From the NCBI RefSeq assembly GCF_018139145.2, contig NC_059485.1, positions 16,739,698-16,803,697 on the forward strand: a stretch of DNA of 64,000 nucleotides. The letters are read 5' to 3'. Both the position numbers and the translations under genes were made by a program. Origin of the DNA: Gymnogyps californianus (Eukaryota > Chordata > Aves > Accipitriformes > Cathartidae). Of the stretch, positions 13,001-25,700 are shown one piece after another. Below the pieces are notes generated by a model that saw nothing but the letters and a program-made list of their open reading frames with translations, was not told the origin of the DNA and ran no database searches. Positions within the stretch are counted from its first letter, which is position 1. Every line of letters begins with the position of its first letter.

Positions 13001-16000
13001 GGGAGGCAGACGGACCAGCAGGCAGCTCCGAAAGGAGGAAGCCAGCCTTGCCTTTCCTGCGGGCTGCCTTGTGTGCTGAGCCCCAGCCCGGCTGCAGCAG
13101 GATTTAGTCCCAGCACACTTCCAGCCAACATGTCGTGGCAAGCTTCCCCAAGCAGCAGTTTCCACTTTTCCTCTTTGGTGTCTATTGTTTTGTTATATGG
13201 GGAACTGGAATCCATGATCGAATTTGAAACGTGGTTAGCATTAGCCTCTGACGCAACGGGGTTTTTTTTTTTTTTCCTTTCGGATTGGTCTGAGCCTGAG
13301 CGCATCTTCCCCTGGACAACTTGAGGGGTCCACAGCTCTCCTGTGACCCATGCGCTCGGGCAGTGAGGCAGCGTTGTGTTCAGTGCCTAAAGACAGTCCC
13401 GTTTAGTCTCAGCAGAGCTATAAAGTGCTGGCTTGGGCTAAATCAGGCAAATAGTCACTTGATCGCAAGTGAGTTTCCAAAAGGGGGAGGCTGGCTGAGT
13501 GCTGATGGTTTAGATTTAGTCATTTAATGAACAGCATCAGGAATAGGTTGCGTTCTCAATTATTTTGATTTTAATCTAATGTGTTAATAACGTGAGGCTC
13601 TTCAGATGAAAATGTATTTCCAAGTTGCTTTAAGTATTGGCTAGCGTAGTAAGTTGAAGACATATGTGGAAGCAAGGGCCATCTGATGAACTGCTATTGT
13701 TCTCTTAATTCAACCCACCCTATTTGGGCCACTCTGCATGAATGGCTTTGTGTTTGCTAATAAAATCATGCTATGTTCCCTGCAACACATGTTCTGCATG
13801 TCCCAGCTAGTCAGCAGCAGTAAAGCCTTATTTTATAAGTTTATAATGTTACCTTCTCAACTGTGGCTTCTTTTAGAGACAGCAGTACTTCCAGGGTTGG
13901 CCTTGGCACGCTTGAGCACACAGGGTGGCTTTGAGAGCTGCCATAACCCCATGTTTCTTGCACATCTTCCTCCTTTCCCTTGGTACCTTGGGCTCTGGCT
14001 CCCTGCATGGCTTGTCAGCGAGCATGTGTACCTCCTCACCTCAAGGGTGCTGAGTTAGCACGTTGACCGTTGGAAGAGAAACAGAAACGTGCTCCTTGGA
14101 CTGCATCCTCTGCCTTCTCCCCAAAATGTTTGGACAAGCCCGAGTTGCTTCTTGGGCTGGCTCGGGGAGGGTCCAAGAGTGGCTGCAGGCTCCACAGCCC
14201 TTTTATCTGCTGGGCTTTGGAGACCCAAAGAGGTTGTGGGAAGAGCTCTGCTGTTGCATGAGCCCAGGAGAGCTGCAACCAGGCTGACGTTTTCTTTGGG
14301 CAGTCCCTGAGACAGAGGGATGAAAAGCAACCTTCTGCCTTAGCGCGGCATCTCAGAGGGGGCTGCTCTTAGCAGCTGGCTGGCAGTGGTCCTCCAGGAG
14401 CCATGTCCAAGCTGGAGGGGGGAATCAGTATGCATAGCAGTTGCTCCCTTTCCTTGGCACATTGTTTTTTAAGGGCTGTAGGGTGGAGGGGATTAGACCA
14501 AGTTCTTAGGGGAGGAGAATAGCCAGCAGGGGATGGCTGGTCATTTTTGTTCCTTTTGTGGCACAAACAATCTCTCCCTTACTACTCGTAGGGGCTCATG
14601 AGCCTTTGTGATGTTTATTAGGCTGAAAGATTTGGAGACCTCTGGTCTAGATAGCTCTCCAACTGAGAAGGGGAATTTAGGCACTTGTGATAGTGTGGCC
14701 AAAGAAATTACAATAAATATTTGGGAGATTTTAGTGTTTGGCATTTGTCAAGAATGGTTTAGCAGAATGAAATCTTAGTGGAAAGGATGGAAGTCCAGCT
14801 GAAATGACAAAGATGTGCCTGGGTTGGCGTTGGCACATCTTCCACACTTCAGGGATTAGAAGGAATTGTGTAATAGCAGCATAATGATCTGCAGAATTGG
14901 CTCATTTAAGCTTCAGCTGCTTTTGTTTAGGAGATGGACTTAAAATCTGAAACTGGGTCAAAATCTTTTCTTGCTCTAGAACTAAAAGTTCCACACGTTT
15001 CAGACTTCTCTTTGAAGAGACCTCTTTCTTATCGCTGTTCAACCAGCCCTCCTGGGCTGAATTTCAGCCAGGCAGGTGACCTTGGCCTTCTAGTTCTCGT
15101 CACCTGGGAAGGTGGCATTGGTCGGGATCAGAAAAGATTTTCTAGGGTCTGATGATCACCAACACATCCTCTCATGCTGATCAAATCACGGTCCTTGGTC
15201 CTCGTCTCTTTAGGACTGATGGAAACATCTCCTGTCTAAGACTAGCAGCTGAGCAGGCACCGTTCTGGGGGTATATTCACTCTTCTGGATTCTTACCACA
15301 TTTTCAGTGAAGGTCAGTGTCAGAGTTTTATCACTTCGTGAACTTGCCCTAAACTACCAGGGAGACAGAAGTCTTCCTCAGCAATGGCGTCCTTCCCAAA
15401 AATGAAGCCCAAGTCTTTGTGAGCAGTGTCCTGAGAGCTGTTGTGGCCCCATATCTCCTCTGCTTGCAGCAGAGAATAAAATTCCCAAAAGGTTTTTTTG
15501 GGTGCAACTGCATTTCCAACAGCAAATGAAGATTCTTCTTCCTGATCCCAGGGGCAGCCACTCTCAGACATGCATAGCCTCCTGATCTCCTGGGGTTGGC
15601 CCCAGTCAAGGAAATGTGCAGATACTTCTTTGTCCCAACCTGTTCCCTAACTTTTCCCGGAGAATACACCCTGGGGGCAGATTTGCAAGATTAATGTCGG
15701 GAAATAGCTGCTTGGGAAAGCCCTCTTTCTTGCTACTGGAGAAAGCAGCCTGATTAATTATTCTGATTGCTCATCTGGACTGAGGTAGACTTCCAGTGGT
15801 GAGACTGAGAGCAGTTGTGAAGTTGAAGATTTGGAGGTCAGAAATTATGGCCTTTCGGCAGGCAGTCCCACCAGGTAGTCAACCTGCTGCCCGCAGGCAA
15901 GTAACAAAGTGATCCTGCACATGGAGGATCTCCCTAAGTCACCAACAGTGGAATTCATAAATTCATTTATTACTTGCTTAAAGCTGCACAACAAATGCAT

Positions 16001-19000
16001 GTCTGCAGCATACATAGACATCTGTTATCGTCTTAAGCAGAGAAGATGATGCCATTGAGCAGTTGCTGTGTTAGCAACATGTACGCGCAAAACAGAAGAT
16101 CTCTCTTTGCTCATTTACGGTGTGAATTTTACATCGTACTGTGCATATACACATAGTCCAGAAAGATCAGTCCTAGAAGAAGAACCGCTGGCAAATACTG
16201 TTCTCTCTTCCCTGGATGTGACAAGGTACCAGCAGCAAAAGTTCGCAGCCAAGTCTCTCTGGTGTTGCGTCGTGCCATGCAAGAGTCTCACAACTGCACA
16301 TGCAGATGTGCAGGCTCAGACATCGATGTCACAAGCTCCTGCATGTTTTGATTAATTCATCTATGGTTTTCACACACAGGTTCGGGGACGGGTGCTTTCA
16401 TCAACTTTGCGATCAAAATGTATGCCAAGGGTATTATGAGTCATGTTACAGACTCGCTTGTAGTTTTGCGGGGGGGTTAATAGCGATTTTAAAATATCAC
16501 TCATTTACTATATAGGCGGAGCTGGAAGCAATGGCTGCAGTCATGGTTGCCTAACATTTCCCATTATATAAAACTTTGTTGTAGTTGCTCATATCTTTGT
16601 CAGACTGTGTTGTTTGGTATTCTTCCATGCTGAGATTCTGCCTAAGGCTGAATTATTTTGGCAAATTTTAGCAAAAACAGAGGGGGAGGAAATTACATTG
16701 TTTTGCTCATGTCAGAGTCTTACAATTTACTTTTCATTGATAAGCTTCCAGCTTTCCTTCTTTGAAGCAGGGGTGTATCGTTTGGCAAGTGGGTTGCTGG
16801 AGGTGGGAGGGGTGCTGGCAACTTGAACATACCTTTTGCTGTCCATGTGAGAATCCGTCCAATTTGATTAAATTATAAGCTTGTGACAATTGCATGCACC
16901 CTATAGTAGAAGGTTTAAAAATTTGGCAGCCAGAATATCTGAAAAGTGTATTTGCTCTGACGATGCTCACGGCTAAGACTTCAGAGACTGGAAACTGCAA
17001 TTCCTGTTGCTGCTGCTGATGATTCTGGAGTCTCTGACACTCATTGTTAGGTGAGCCGGCTCACTTCTCGCATCCTCCAGAAAAGGCACTCAGCAAAAAA
17101 AAGGCTTTTGGGGCAGTGACGGAGAGGAGGTGAGGAGGGTGGGATCCTCCAATGGTGAGCAGGTGATGTTGGGAGCTAGCAAGAGATGAGGCTGTACAGG
17201 CTGTTGTAACTGGAAAGGGGTTTTCTGATGCTTCCCAGAATTTTCAGGTGCTGTAGCTGAAGCTGCCTGTTCAGCCTTAGTTCGAGCCTGTTACGCAGAC
17301 GGAAGATACTGCTGACCCACTCGTCTCAGCCAGTTTTGATAACGGGGTGAAATTCCCTTTTGTGCGAGTGAATGGCAGGTTAGAGGAGAGAAACCCTGTT
17401 CTCCTCCGAGGGGGAGGGCTGTGAGCTGACCCTGACTGTATGATTGAACCCATATAGCTGAACGGGAGAGAGGGACTAGGGATGTTTGCCCCGTGTAGAC
17501 CTGGGACGGTGTAAGTCTGATGCACGGTGCTGTCACATGGAGTTTCATAACTTTCTCTACTCTTGTAGCTACTTGTTGATGTATGATCACAGACTCTTTA
17601 GGCCTCTTGGTTGTTCAGTGCATGGGATGGCTAGTGCTGGGGGAACTAACAGAGCAGGTAGGAAGAAAAGTGCACAGGGCACCTGCATTACCTCTTGCAT
17701 CATTAAAAGGCCTTGCAGTGGAAGAGGCAGAAGGTGCAAGCAGAAAAACACAGGTGCTTCTGTGCTGGGTCCTGCCAGAGACATCCTGTAAGACAGCTCT
17801 TCTCCCTGGGAGAGAGTCGTCGTGCATGCCTTAGCTTTCTGTGTGCAAATTAAGACCCAGATCAGACTTAGGGATGTGCTGAGCATGCATCAAGGCAGAA
17901 GTCTGACAAAAATGCTAAGTATTAGGCCCAGAGCATTTCAAATTGAGCGTCCACATTTTGAGACAATTCTGACGATTTCAGCATTACTGTTGGCTTTTTG
18001 TACATAAGAGGATAATAGCTTTTCCTTTCTCCAGAACAGCAGCACAAATACATATGAGATTTGCTTGTGAAAATTGCTGTAGAAGAACCTCCAACAAAGT
18101 GAATAATGCTGCATTCAGCATGAGATTTGGGTGATGTAAAAGTACAAAGAGGGGGAAAATAAGGATATCAATCCATTTATCCTGTGCCCTGAGCAGGTGA
18201 AGTTCTACAGAGAGTAGTGCAGGATCAGTAACAGATAGTGTGATACACAGGCACAAGAGAGGTGAGTAGAAGATAATTTTTTTTTTTTCAAAACTGTAGA
18301 TTGCTTTTCCCTGCTGTCTTAAGGAGAAAACATCTAAAGCAAAGAGGCATTTTTGTATGACCTACTTGGTCAAGGAAATCCTGTGTGTATAGTATGGCAC
18401 GCATGCATTCTGTAACAGATGGTGTGTTTGTGTCACGCAGATGGGCTCCAGTGTTACACAGCTCTTGTGCTCCAGGCCCTACACAGAAAACAGCCTTTTC
18501 CTTCATCCGCAGGATTTCATTTCTAATTATGGCCGCTGGGGTGATTTCAGCGCGTGGCAGTGGGTCAGGCTAGCCGAGGTGCTCTGCTCTGGGCTCCGCT
18601 TCCTATAGAAGAAGAAGACGGTAGCAGCAACACATCATGTCAACTGGAGGTGATTTGGGGCCCATCCACTGCCATCCAAAATGCAGAATTAAACCAGGTG
18701 CTCCTCAGCACTGGGGCTCCCAAAATGTAGCTTTGCAATGGGCCCGTGCTGACGTTGGTGTCTGGGAAGGTATCGGCTGGAGCTGGAGCGTTTGAGGCGA
18801 TTGTAAGATCTCTTCTCCATGTAGGTTTTCTGCTGAGATCTGCCCACAGCCTCATCGTTATTCAGAGCACTTAAGAGTCTCTCCACACCTCCCTGTTTTC
18901 ACTGATTATTGCAGTGTCTGTGGAGCCTCCCTCCCCTGTTGAATTTGGTTGGGTGTCAGGAAATACCTTGTACTCAGAATTTCTGGAGGGAGTAAAAAGA

Positions 19001-22000
19001 GATCAACAGAAACACACAGAGTTTGATCACCTAGCCTTTAAGAAACTGAGGTAAAAAAATAAATACAGCCATCTTATCTGAACAGTGGCTAATTTACTCA
19101 GAACAAAAAGCACATTGCTTGCATTGTCACTTATTTTTCCTAAATGGAACCATCAACTGGTTTTAATTGTATAAAGATACATAGGAATGGAATGAGAGTT
19201 CAAACAGCTCTTTTACAGCACTTTAAATGGACATGGTACTTCATATATATCCCCACAATAATGCATACCAGATGAAAAGATACTGTGGAATTTGTGTAAT
19301 AAAGGTAAAAGCCCATATATCTGCCTGTTCTAATGTATGAGAACCAAAACAGAAAAATTCTATAAGGCAAAAATAACAACAAACCCCAGCACAGTTCTTG
19401 AAGTCAAGTTTCACTTGCTGTAAAGTGCACCGAGAAGAAACAAGCACAGGACTTCCCTGAGCAGTGGCCAAACACGGTAACGGGATGGACTGCATATGTA
19501 AGCCTCCCGACGGCTGCCCTAACGCTCTCGCGCTACAGTTAAAGGTATTTCGTCTCCTTTCTGGTCTGGAGTTTAGCTGGACCTTCTGCTATTGCAGTGT
19601 CCCAGGAGCCAGCTTGTGAGCTCCTGTGCAATTTGTCTGTGAGCAACTCTTTTTTTTTTTTTTTTCTTTTCCTTTTCCTTCCCTGCCTCCTTTAGCTGTT
19701 TTTCACTACATTTTAATATCCATTTAAATGAGGTGAACTGGTTCTTGCACTTTGCATTATTTAGTGAATACCTCTGGAGATGTTGTCACCTTCAGGAGCA
19801 GAGCATGTCCAATGAGGTCCTTCTGGTTACGGTCAAGGTATACGCAGTAAATAGGCATTGCTAACCGACCTGCGCCGGCTGGCTTCGGATGCTGATCTCC
19901 ATCTTTCTCACTGCTGAATTCTTTGTTCTTGGTTTGCCAGTCAGCCACCGAATTTAGATCTGTTTGTAAAAGTACAGCCACAAGAAATGAGAAACTGAAT
20001 CTGCAGATTTCGTGCATCATTTTTAAATATGACTTTGTGTGACCTTGATGCACCGATTGATGGTTTGGCTTCCAGGTCTGGCTGGAGATGCAAGGTTTGG
20101 TGATTGTCCCAAAACTAGGACCGTGAAAGAAGACTTCATTCTGCACCATCTAAGTAAACGTTACTTTAGTCCTTATTTAAAAGGCAGGCTGTCTGTAGCA
20201 TCTTCACAAGACTAACTTTCCTCTGTATGCCTATTTTCTCGGGACAGCAGCAAGTTATTTGCTGTTAGTCTGCTAAACTCTTAAAAGAGGAAAAAAACCA
20301 AGTATCTCTAGAAAAGGAAAGATCCTTTTTAACAACATCTGTCTCCCTTAGACACAGTTTCTGCATGGTTCATTCCTTCTGGTTGTTGCTGTTATAGTTC
20401 TTCTGGGGATTTGTCATTGCTGTCAACCTCTAATGGACCTTGTCAGAAGGATAGCATGACTCAGTCCACCCTCATCTTGCCCCAGCCACTGCGTGACATC
20501 GGCCAGGTCAGTTTGAGCTGAGAAGGGAACGTCAGATTACAAGCTCCCAGAAGAGACCAGGAGACCAAGTTAGGATTTATACATTTGCTGTGATGCTGAC
20601 ATTTCTTCAGAGCTGAGCAGTAAATGATAGAGCCAGTTTAAAAGCTTTCTGCAGCTTGCCAGTATTTTGTTGTTGATATAGCCTGCCGTTTGTTAACGTG
20701 ATCCAACAAGTATCTTTTAATGACCCTGTTTGGGGAGCTTGTGAGACTCCAGAGGACTGCTAGAGAAGCTCTGTTTCATGGTGCTGTACTTCTGAGACCT
20801 ACTTACCTGTCATGGTTGCAGTCAACTGATGCTTATGAACTCCTGCTCATTATAAAGTACTGATTGGAGGCAGAAGTCTTCTGGGGGGGGTCTTCTTTTC
20901 TGTCCCAATGTAATGGTCTTGACTTTAAACTTAAACGTGTTCCCTAGATAGAAGTAAAGTTAAATAAGGCTTTGCAGGAATTTTTAATGTGAAGGTATGA
21001 AACGTCTTTGTGAAGGTCTTTTTGCTCAACTGAGTTGTTTTTTCATGTGCTGCCAATATCTGATCCCACTTCTTGACCTTTAATATACACTGAGAGAGAA
21101 GATTGGGATGTTTCTAATCAGCTGAATCTCCCCTCTGGGAGCACTATTAAATCCTGACTCTCAGCTTTATCCCTGCCAGGTCTTGCCAGCCCTCCGTGTT
21201 TTTGGTTGTGTTACCAGCTGAGGTCGGAGTTCGGTCACCTCAAAGGTTCTTGTTCAATTGGGCGAGTTTCTTGCATCCTTTCTGTAGGAGTTAAGACACC
21301 AGTGAGTGACTCTGCTTGGAGGCAGACCTCTTCGTTTCATGTGCGTTGGTGAGCCAGACCTTATTCAGTGAAAGAAAGTCTTTTTTTTGTGCAGGATTAT
21401 AGCTAATCCTACCCACCTCATCATTAGTAGGGCTTCATCAAAGGTCTTTGGGAACAAACCTGGGTGGTTTTGAGGCGCTAAGTCAGGTGCCTCATAGATG
21501 TTCAAAATATTACATCAACTGGTTTCTTCTGCCACCCAAATTTGTAATTTCATTAAAATACCAAGTTTGTTGGCAATAAATTGGTAATGAGTATTGAGTT
21601 TCATGCCATTGTTTCAGTAAGGATTTAAGTGAGGCTAGCAAGTCTGTGGTCATGCAGCTCAGCTTACATTACGTGGCCCAGTGATACAAGCAAATAGTTT
21701 AATGTCAAAGCTGCAATTAGTCTTTGTAAAACAGAGCTCCCTTGAGTTGCATATCTTCCCCTTTCATTTCAGCCATCAGCAACACCACTGTTGTGATTTA
21801 AGTATCGGGAAATTTATCCCTGAAAGCAATACAGACAACGGATTGCAGTGCTAGGGTTTATGCCCTCCTGAAAAGCTTCGGTGATCTAAGGAAGGACTGA
21901 GCCCAGGCGGCCTTATTTGCCCTTGGATTCCAATGGCTCCCATTCCCCAATGTGGTCCACGTACCTGTAGATGTCCCTGCCCCGTCCCATGTTCTTGAAC

Positions 22001-22639
22001 ACTCCAGAGGCTCCGTAGGTATGTAGGAAGGAGAGGAATGGTCTGGAGTCATTGGCCAAAGCTGGATGCTTTGTTCCCGTCCAAAAACTTACTCATCCTA
22101 CAGGCCCTGGTCTTAAGTTACTGAGCTTGCAGAGAAATCTGCTCGTAATTTCTTTCTTGCAAGCCCTTTCTTGTTAAGCAGAAATTTTGGCAAAGAAGAG
22201 TCGAGGCACTGGAGAATCCCCAGTTCTGCCTGGTTATACCAGGCCTCCTCAGATCTTTCCTTTGAACGAGCAGGCAAGAGGAAATACTTTCCATTTCAGA
22301 GAAGCGTGGACAAACAACATTGCTTCAGACGGAGAAGAAAAGCGGCAGACGGAGTTAGAGTGCTGAATCCTGCTAGCCAAAAGCATGCTCTTGCCTTTAT
22401 TTAATCATTCCTGGAACACAGTGTTCTTATTGTATTCCTCCTCACCCCGCTCAGCGCCTCTCCTCGGGCTCGGGATTCAGAGATACCCCAACCACGATGC
22501 TGGCAGGTTTGGGGAAGTTAAAAAAAGCATCAAATGCATCTCGGAAATGGACCCTCTCCCTCGCCTGACGTTAGGTAAACGTGTTTTCTGAAAACCTGGA
22601 TCCCGTTAGAAAGGTTCCCGCTGTCTGGAAAACAAAGTA
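10081..22639 (+). other. AXIN1: AXIN1 long intron, middle part
   Basis: No exon, RNA gene or clear transposon is seen. Simple tracts include T14 at 13262-13275 and T16 at 19650-19665 followed by a CTTTTCC pyrimidine run. A CACGTG E-box lies near 10741. The open frames in this stretch have no recognisable domain and stop at random. Confidence 0.75.
19650..19682. repeat. Poly-T and pyrimidine tract
   Basis: Sixteen T residues are followed by CTTTTCCTTTTCCTTCC. It is a pure pyrimidine run on the plus strand, with no nearby exon that it could serve as an acceptor tract. Confidence 0.9.
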
Positions 22640-22770
22640 CTCGCTTGCCTGGTTTAGTCATTAAGTAAATTTGTGGTTTGGTTGAGACAAAAAATAATGA
22701 AGAAAAGCTGTTGAAATCCCGGGATTAATTTGATAGTTTGCAGGCAGTGGTGTTTTTAAGTGGAGCTGCT
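22640..22770. promoter_or_regulatory. Candidate conserved non-coding stretch with OTX/bicoid-type site
   Basis: A short AT-rich segment with GGGATTAA (22721-22728, the OTX/PITX core), AATAATGAAG, GTCATTAAG and other TAAT-like homeodomain cores. It is not part of an obvious repeat. The call is inferred from composition and motifs only. Confidence 0.2.
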
Positions 22771-25700
22771 GCCTTCTTTAGGTTATGAGCAGACCCAGGT
22801 ATAAACCTGGGCTTCCCTTTCTCCCCGCGCCTCAGAGGCAGGCATTTGGAAGTAATTTGTTTCACGAAGGCCCTCGCCACGCAGGCGAGGGGGATGCTCT
22901 GGGCTGGAAGCTGTGTTGCATGGGTGTCCGCATGGCCAACCCGCGGCTGGAAAGCTGGGCGATGCTTTCAGCTGCTTATTTCATCTGTGGAGGGAGCAGC
23001 ATCCTGGGCTGCAGGCAGGGCGGGAAGAAGGGATGGATGGTCACTCGCTTGGCGTGACATGGAAAGCTCTGAACGGTTGGGGGGGTTTGCTGGTATTTTT
23101 GCATCTGCGACGTGATAGTTGTATTGCCCCTTCTGGGAAGAACCGTTTCCTCTGCGACTCCTTTACGTCTCCCAGCTGCCCTGCCTGCCTTCCCAGGGAA
23201 GGGAAACCATGGGGCAAAGGCAGAGGAGCCCACGCAGAGACCCTCATAGCTCTTTGCAGAGCATTTCCCCTCTGCACCGGCCCAAATTTACTTGGGAAAA
23301 TCACCCGGGAAAGCAGAGAGCTGGGAGCTGGCACTGCTGCATGCTGTCTGAAATGGCTACTGTGTGTGTTCATCCACTTAAGCACATATGTGTATATATA
23401 TGTATAGAAATCGCTTGCCATATTAAACATAGATGTCATTTCAGTCTGAGAAGCCAATTAGCAGAGCGGAAAGGTCTCGCCTATCAGCCTGTTGGCGAAT
23501 TTTCCCCAGCTCTCAGTTTAAGCAGGGGGAAGGAGAGTGCATTGTCAGCCCTCTGTGCCTGTGTCCACGCTAGCAAGCCTGGTGGCCCAGGGAGAGCACG
23601 TTTGGAGGGTCAAAGCATCGGGGATGAGGACTCGGGTCCCACTCGTTTCAGGGGGGTTTGCTGTGGGCTGTTGTCACCCAAACCCTTGGGCAGCTGGAGC
23701 ACACTGGGAGCGTGCCGGGAGCATGGCATCCCCTGCCCGGGGATGGGAGAGCTCCTGGGCACACTGCAAGGATCATGTAGACAGGCTGTGTGATTTGAAA
23801 AGATTCGTATTTATTTTAATGCACAACGTAACCTTGAAGCACATTGATGCTTCTTTTCTGACATTCTTCTTTATGCATGTGATCCTGGGCAGGACCTCTT
23901 GGTTCTGGAGGTGTCAGGAGGATTTGGTCCTCAGGGTCAAGGTCTTCTCACTGCGTTCGGGATGCATTTTGATGTCAGTCACAAACTTAGTTATTAAGGC
24001 AACTTTTTCTGGCAACATGTGTGGATGTTCAGCACATCCCTGTGCAAGCTTGATTCTGTCCTTTCCAGTAAAATATTAAAAATAATTCTCCTATGGTGTA
24101 TTGTCTGACAGAGGCCATGACATGGAGGCGAGCGTGGCTTATGGGTGGGAGCAATGTACCCTGGATATCCAAAATGCACACAGGAGATGCTGGGTTTGCC
24201 CTGGTTTTGTAGCTTCTTAAGTCACTACAGAGCCTTTTGAATGACTGATGGAGCCAGGCTGCTCCAAAGCAGTAAGGCTCTTGTTCAATCACAATTAATG
24301 CAGCCAAATATCCTGTATATTTTATAGAAAATGTCCCTATTTAATGTCAACCTTTCATAATGGATAAGGATTCATATTAATCGTGTCATTTAAAAAAAAA
24401 AAAAAGACTATGTTATGGTATAAATTCAGACTAATATGTTCAAATGAATCTAAGCAGATACTTGTTAGATATGGAACAAAATGTTCTGCGATGTTTGCTT
24501 TATTTCAGGAAGATGATCCAGGCATCCTGTTAATTCATGTGCAGACATTGTGTTGCCCATATTTTCTCTTTTAATTCATTTCTTGTGCATTGAGCTATCA
24601 AATAAATGAGGGTTTTGATCTTATTCTGGGGAAGACGTGCATTGTTTTTGGGAAGGACTTGACTTTATTGTGTGTCAAAATTGCATTTTTACAGTTTTGA
24701 TTTTAAATCTGTAACTGGTGGACAAACTATGGTGTTACATTGGGGCGACAAAGAGGCACAGCCTTGCCTCTGTTGGGAGGGAGGAGCTGGGAGGGCTGAT
24801 TTGTAGATGCACGGTCAGATGAAATCTTGAGGGACTTGTTCTGCAGTTGCCTTGGAACACAGTGGTTGCATCCTGTTGTCTGAAAGCCTTTCCTAAGAAG
24901 GTTAGGGTGGCGATAGGGCAATACAGCCACAATATTTAGCCTACCTAGTCTTTATTTGCCTCCTAAGGCAAACAATTTATTTCCTGTATTTCAGCTTCCT
25001 TCCTAGATTCTGATGAATTCTAAACCACTTTTCTCACCCACCTTGCTGTGTCCTATGATCTAAATTATTGGTTTCAATTAATGCGTCTTCTGTACCTTAG
25101 TCCTGCTTGAGAAGTAGTATGTCCTTGGTAAATGCAAAGGAATGAGAAATTGGAAACTCAAACTGGTAGATCTTGCATTTAGCTTTTGTAACTGTACTTC
25201 AATACTTCACAGTAATTACTGAAGCTCCCCATAAAATAATCTCCGCATAGTCCTAAAATGGAATTGAATGCCTTAGAATAAAAGAGAAGAAGAGCCCTTA
25301 GCTGTACTTTTAGTTACGTTTTTATTTATTTCCCTTCTTCCTCCAGCGTGGGAGGATGAATAAGCACGGAAGAAGATACAGATTTGCAAAGGCAAGGAGC
25401 GCTAAAGAGCGTGGGTTTTTTCATCAGCTTTTAAAAGCCAGACTGTAATCATAAATTCCCTGATAGCTGGAGCATGCAGAAGTCATCTTTAAGCCTACAA
25501 GTGACAGGCTGCTGTTGCTTTTCAAACTTCAGATTTCATTTTTTTGTAAGACACAACTTTGATCTGGTTCCTTTGTAATGCTCTGCAGAGCACCGGGGCC
25601 GCTGCGCTCGCCGGCTGCAGGGCTGGAAGTGAACTTTCTTGGCAAGAGCCATCTGGAGACCTCAAAAAACAGATTAACTTGTCCAGAATTGATGTGATCT

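Noticed and set aside
23119..24079. Overlapping plus-strand open frames of 224 and 180 codons
   Set aside because: They are in different frames over GC-rich DNA, have no recognisable domain or splice context, and their composition is not protein-like.
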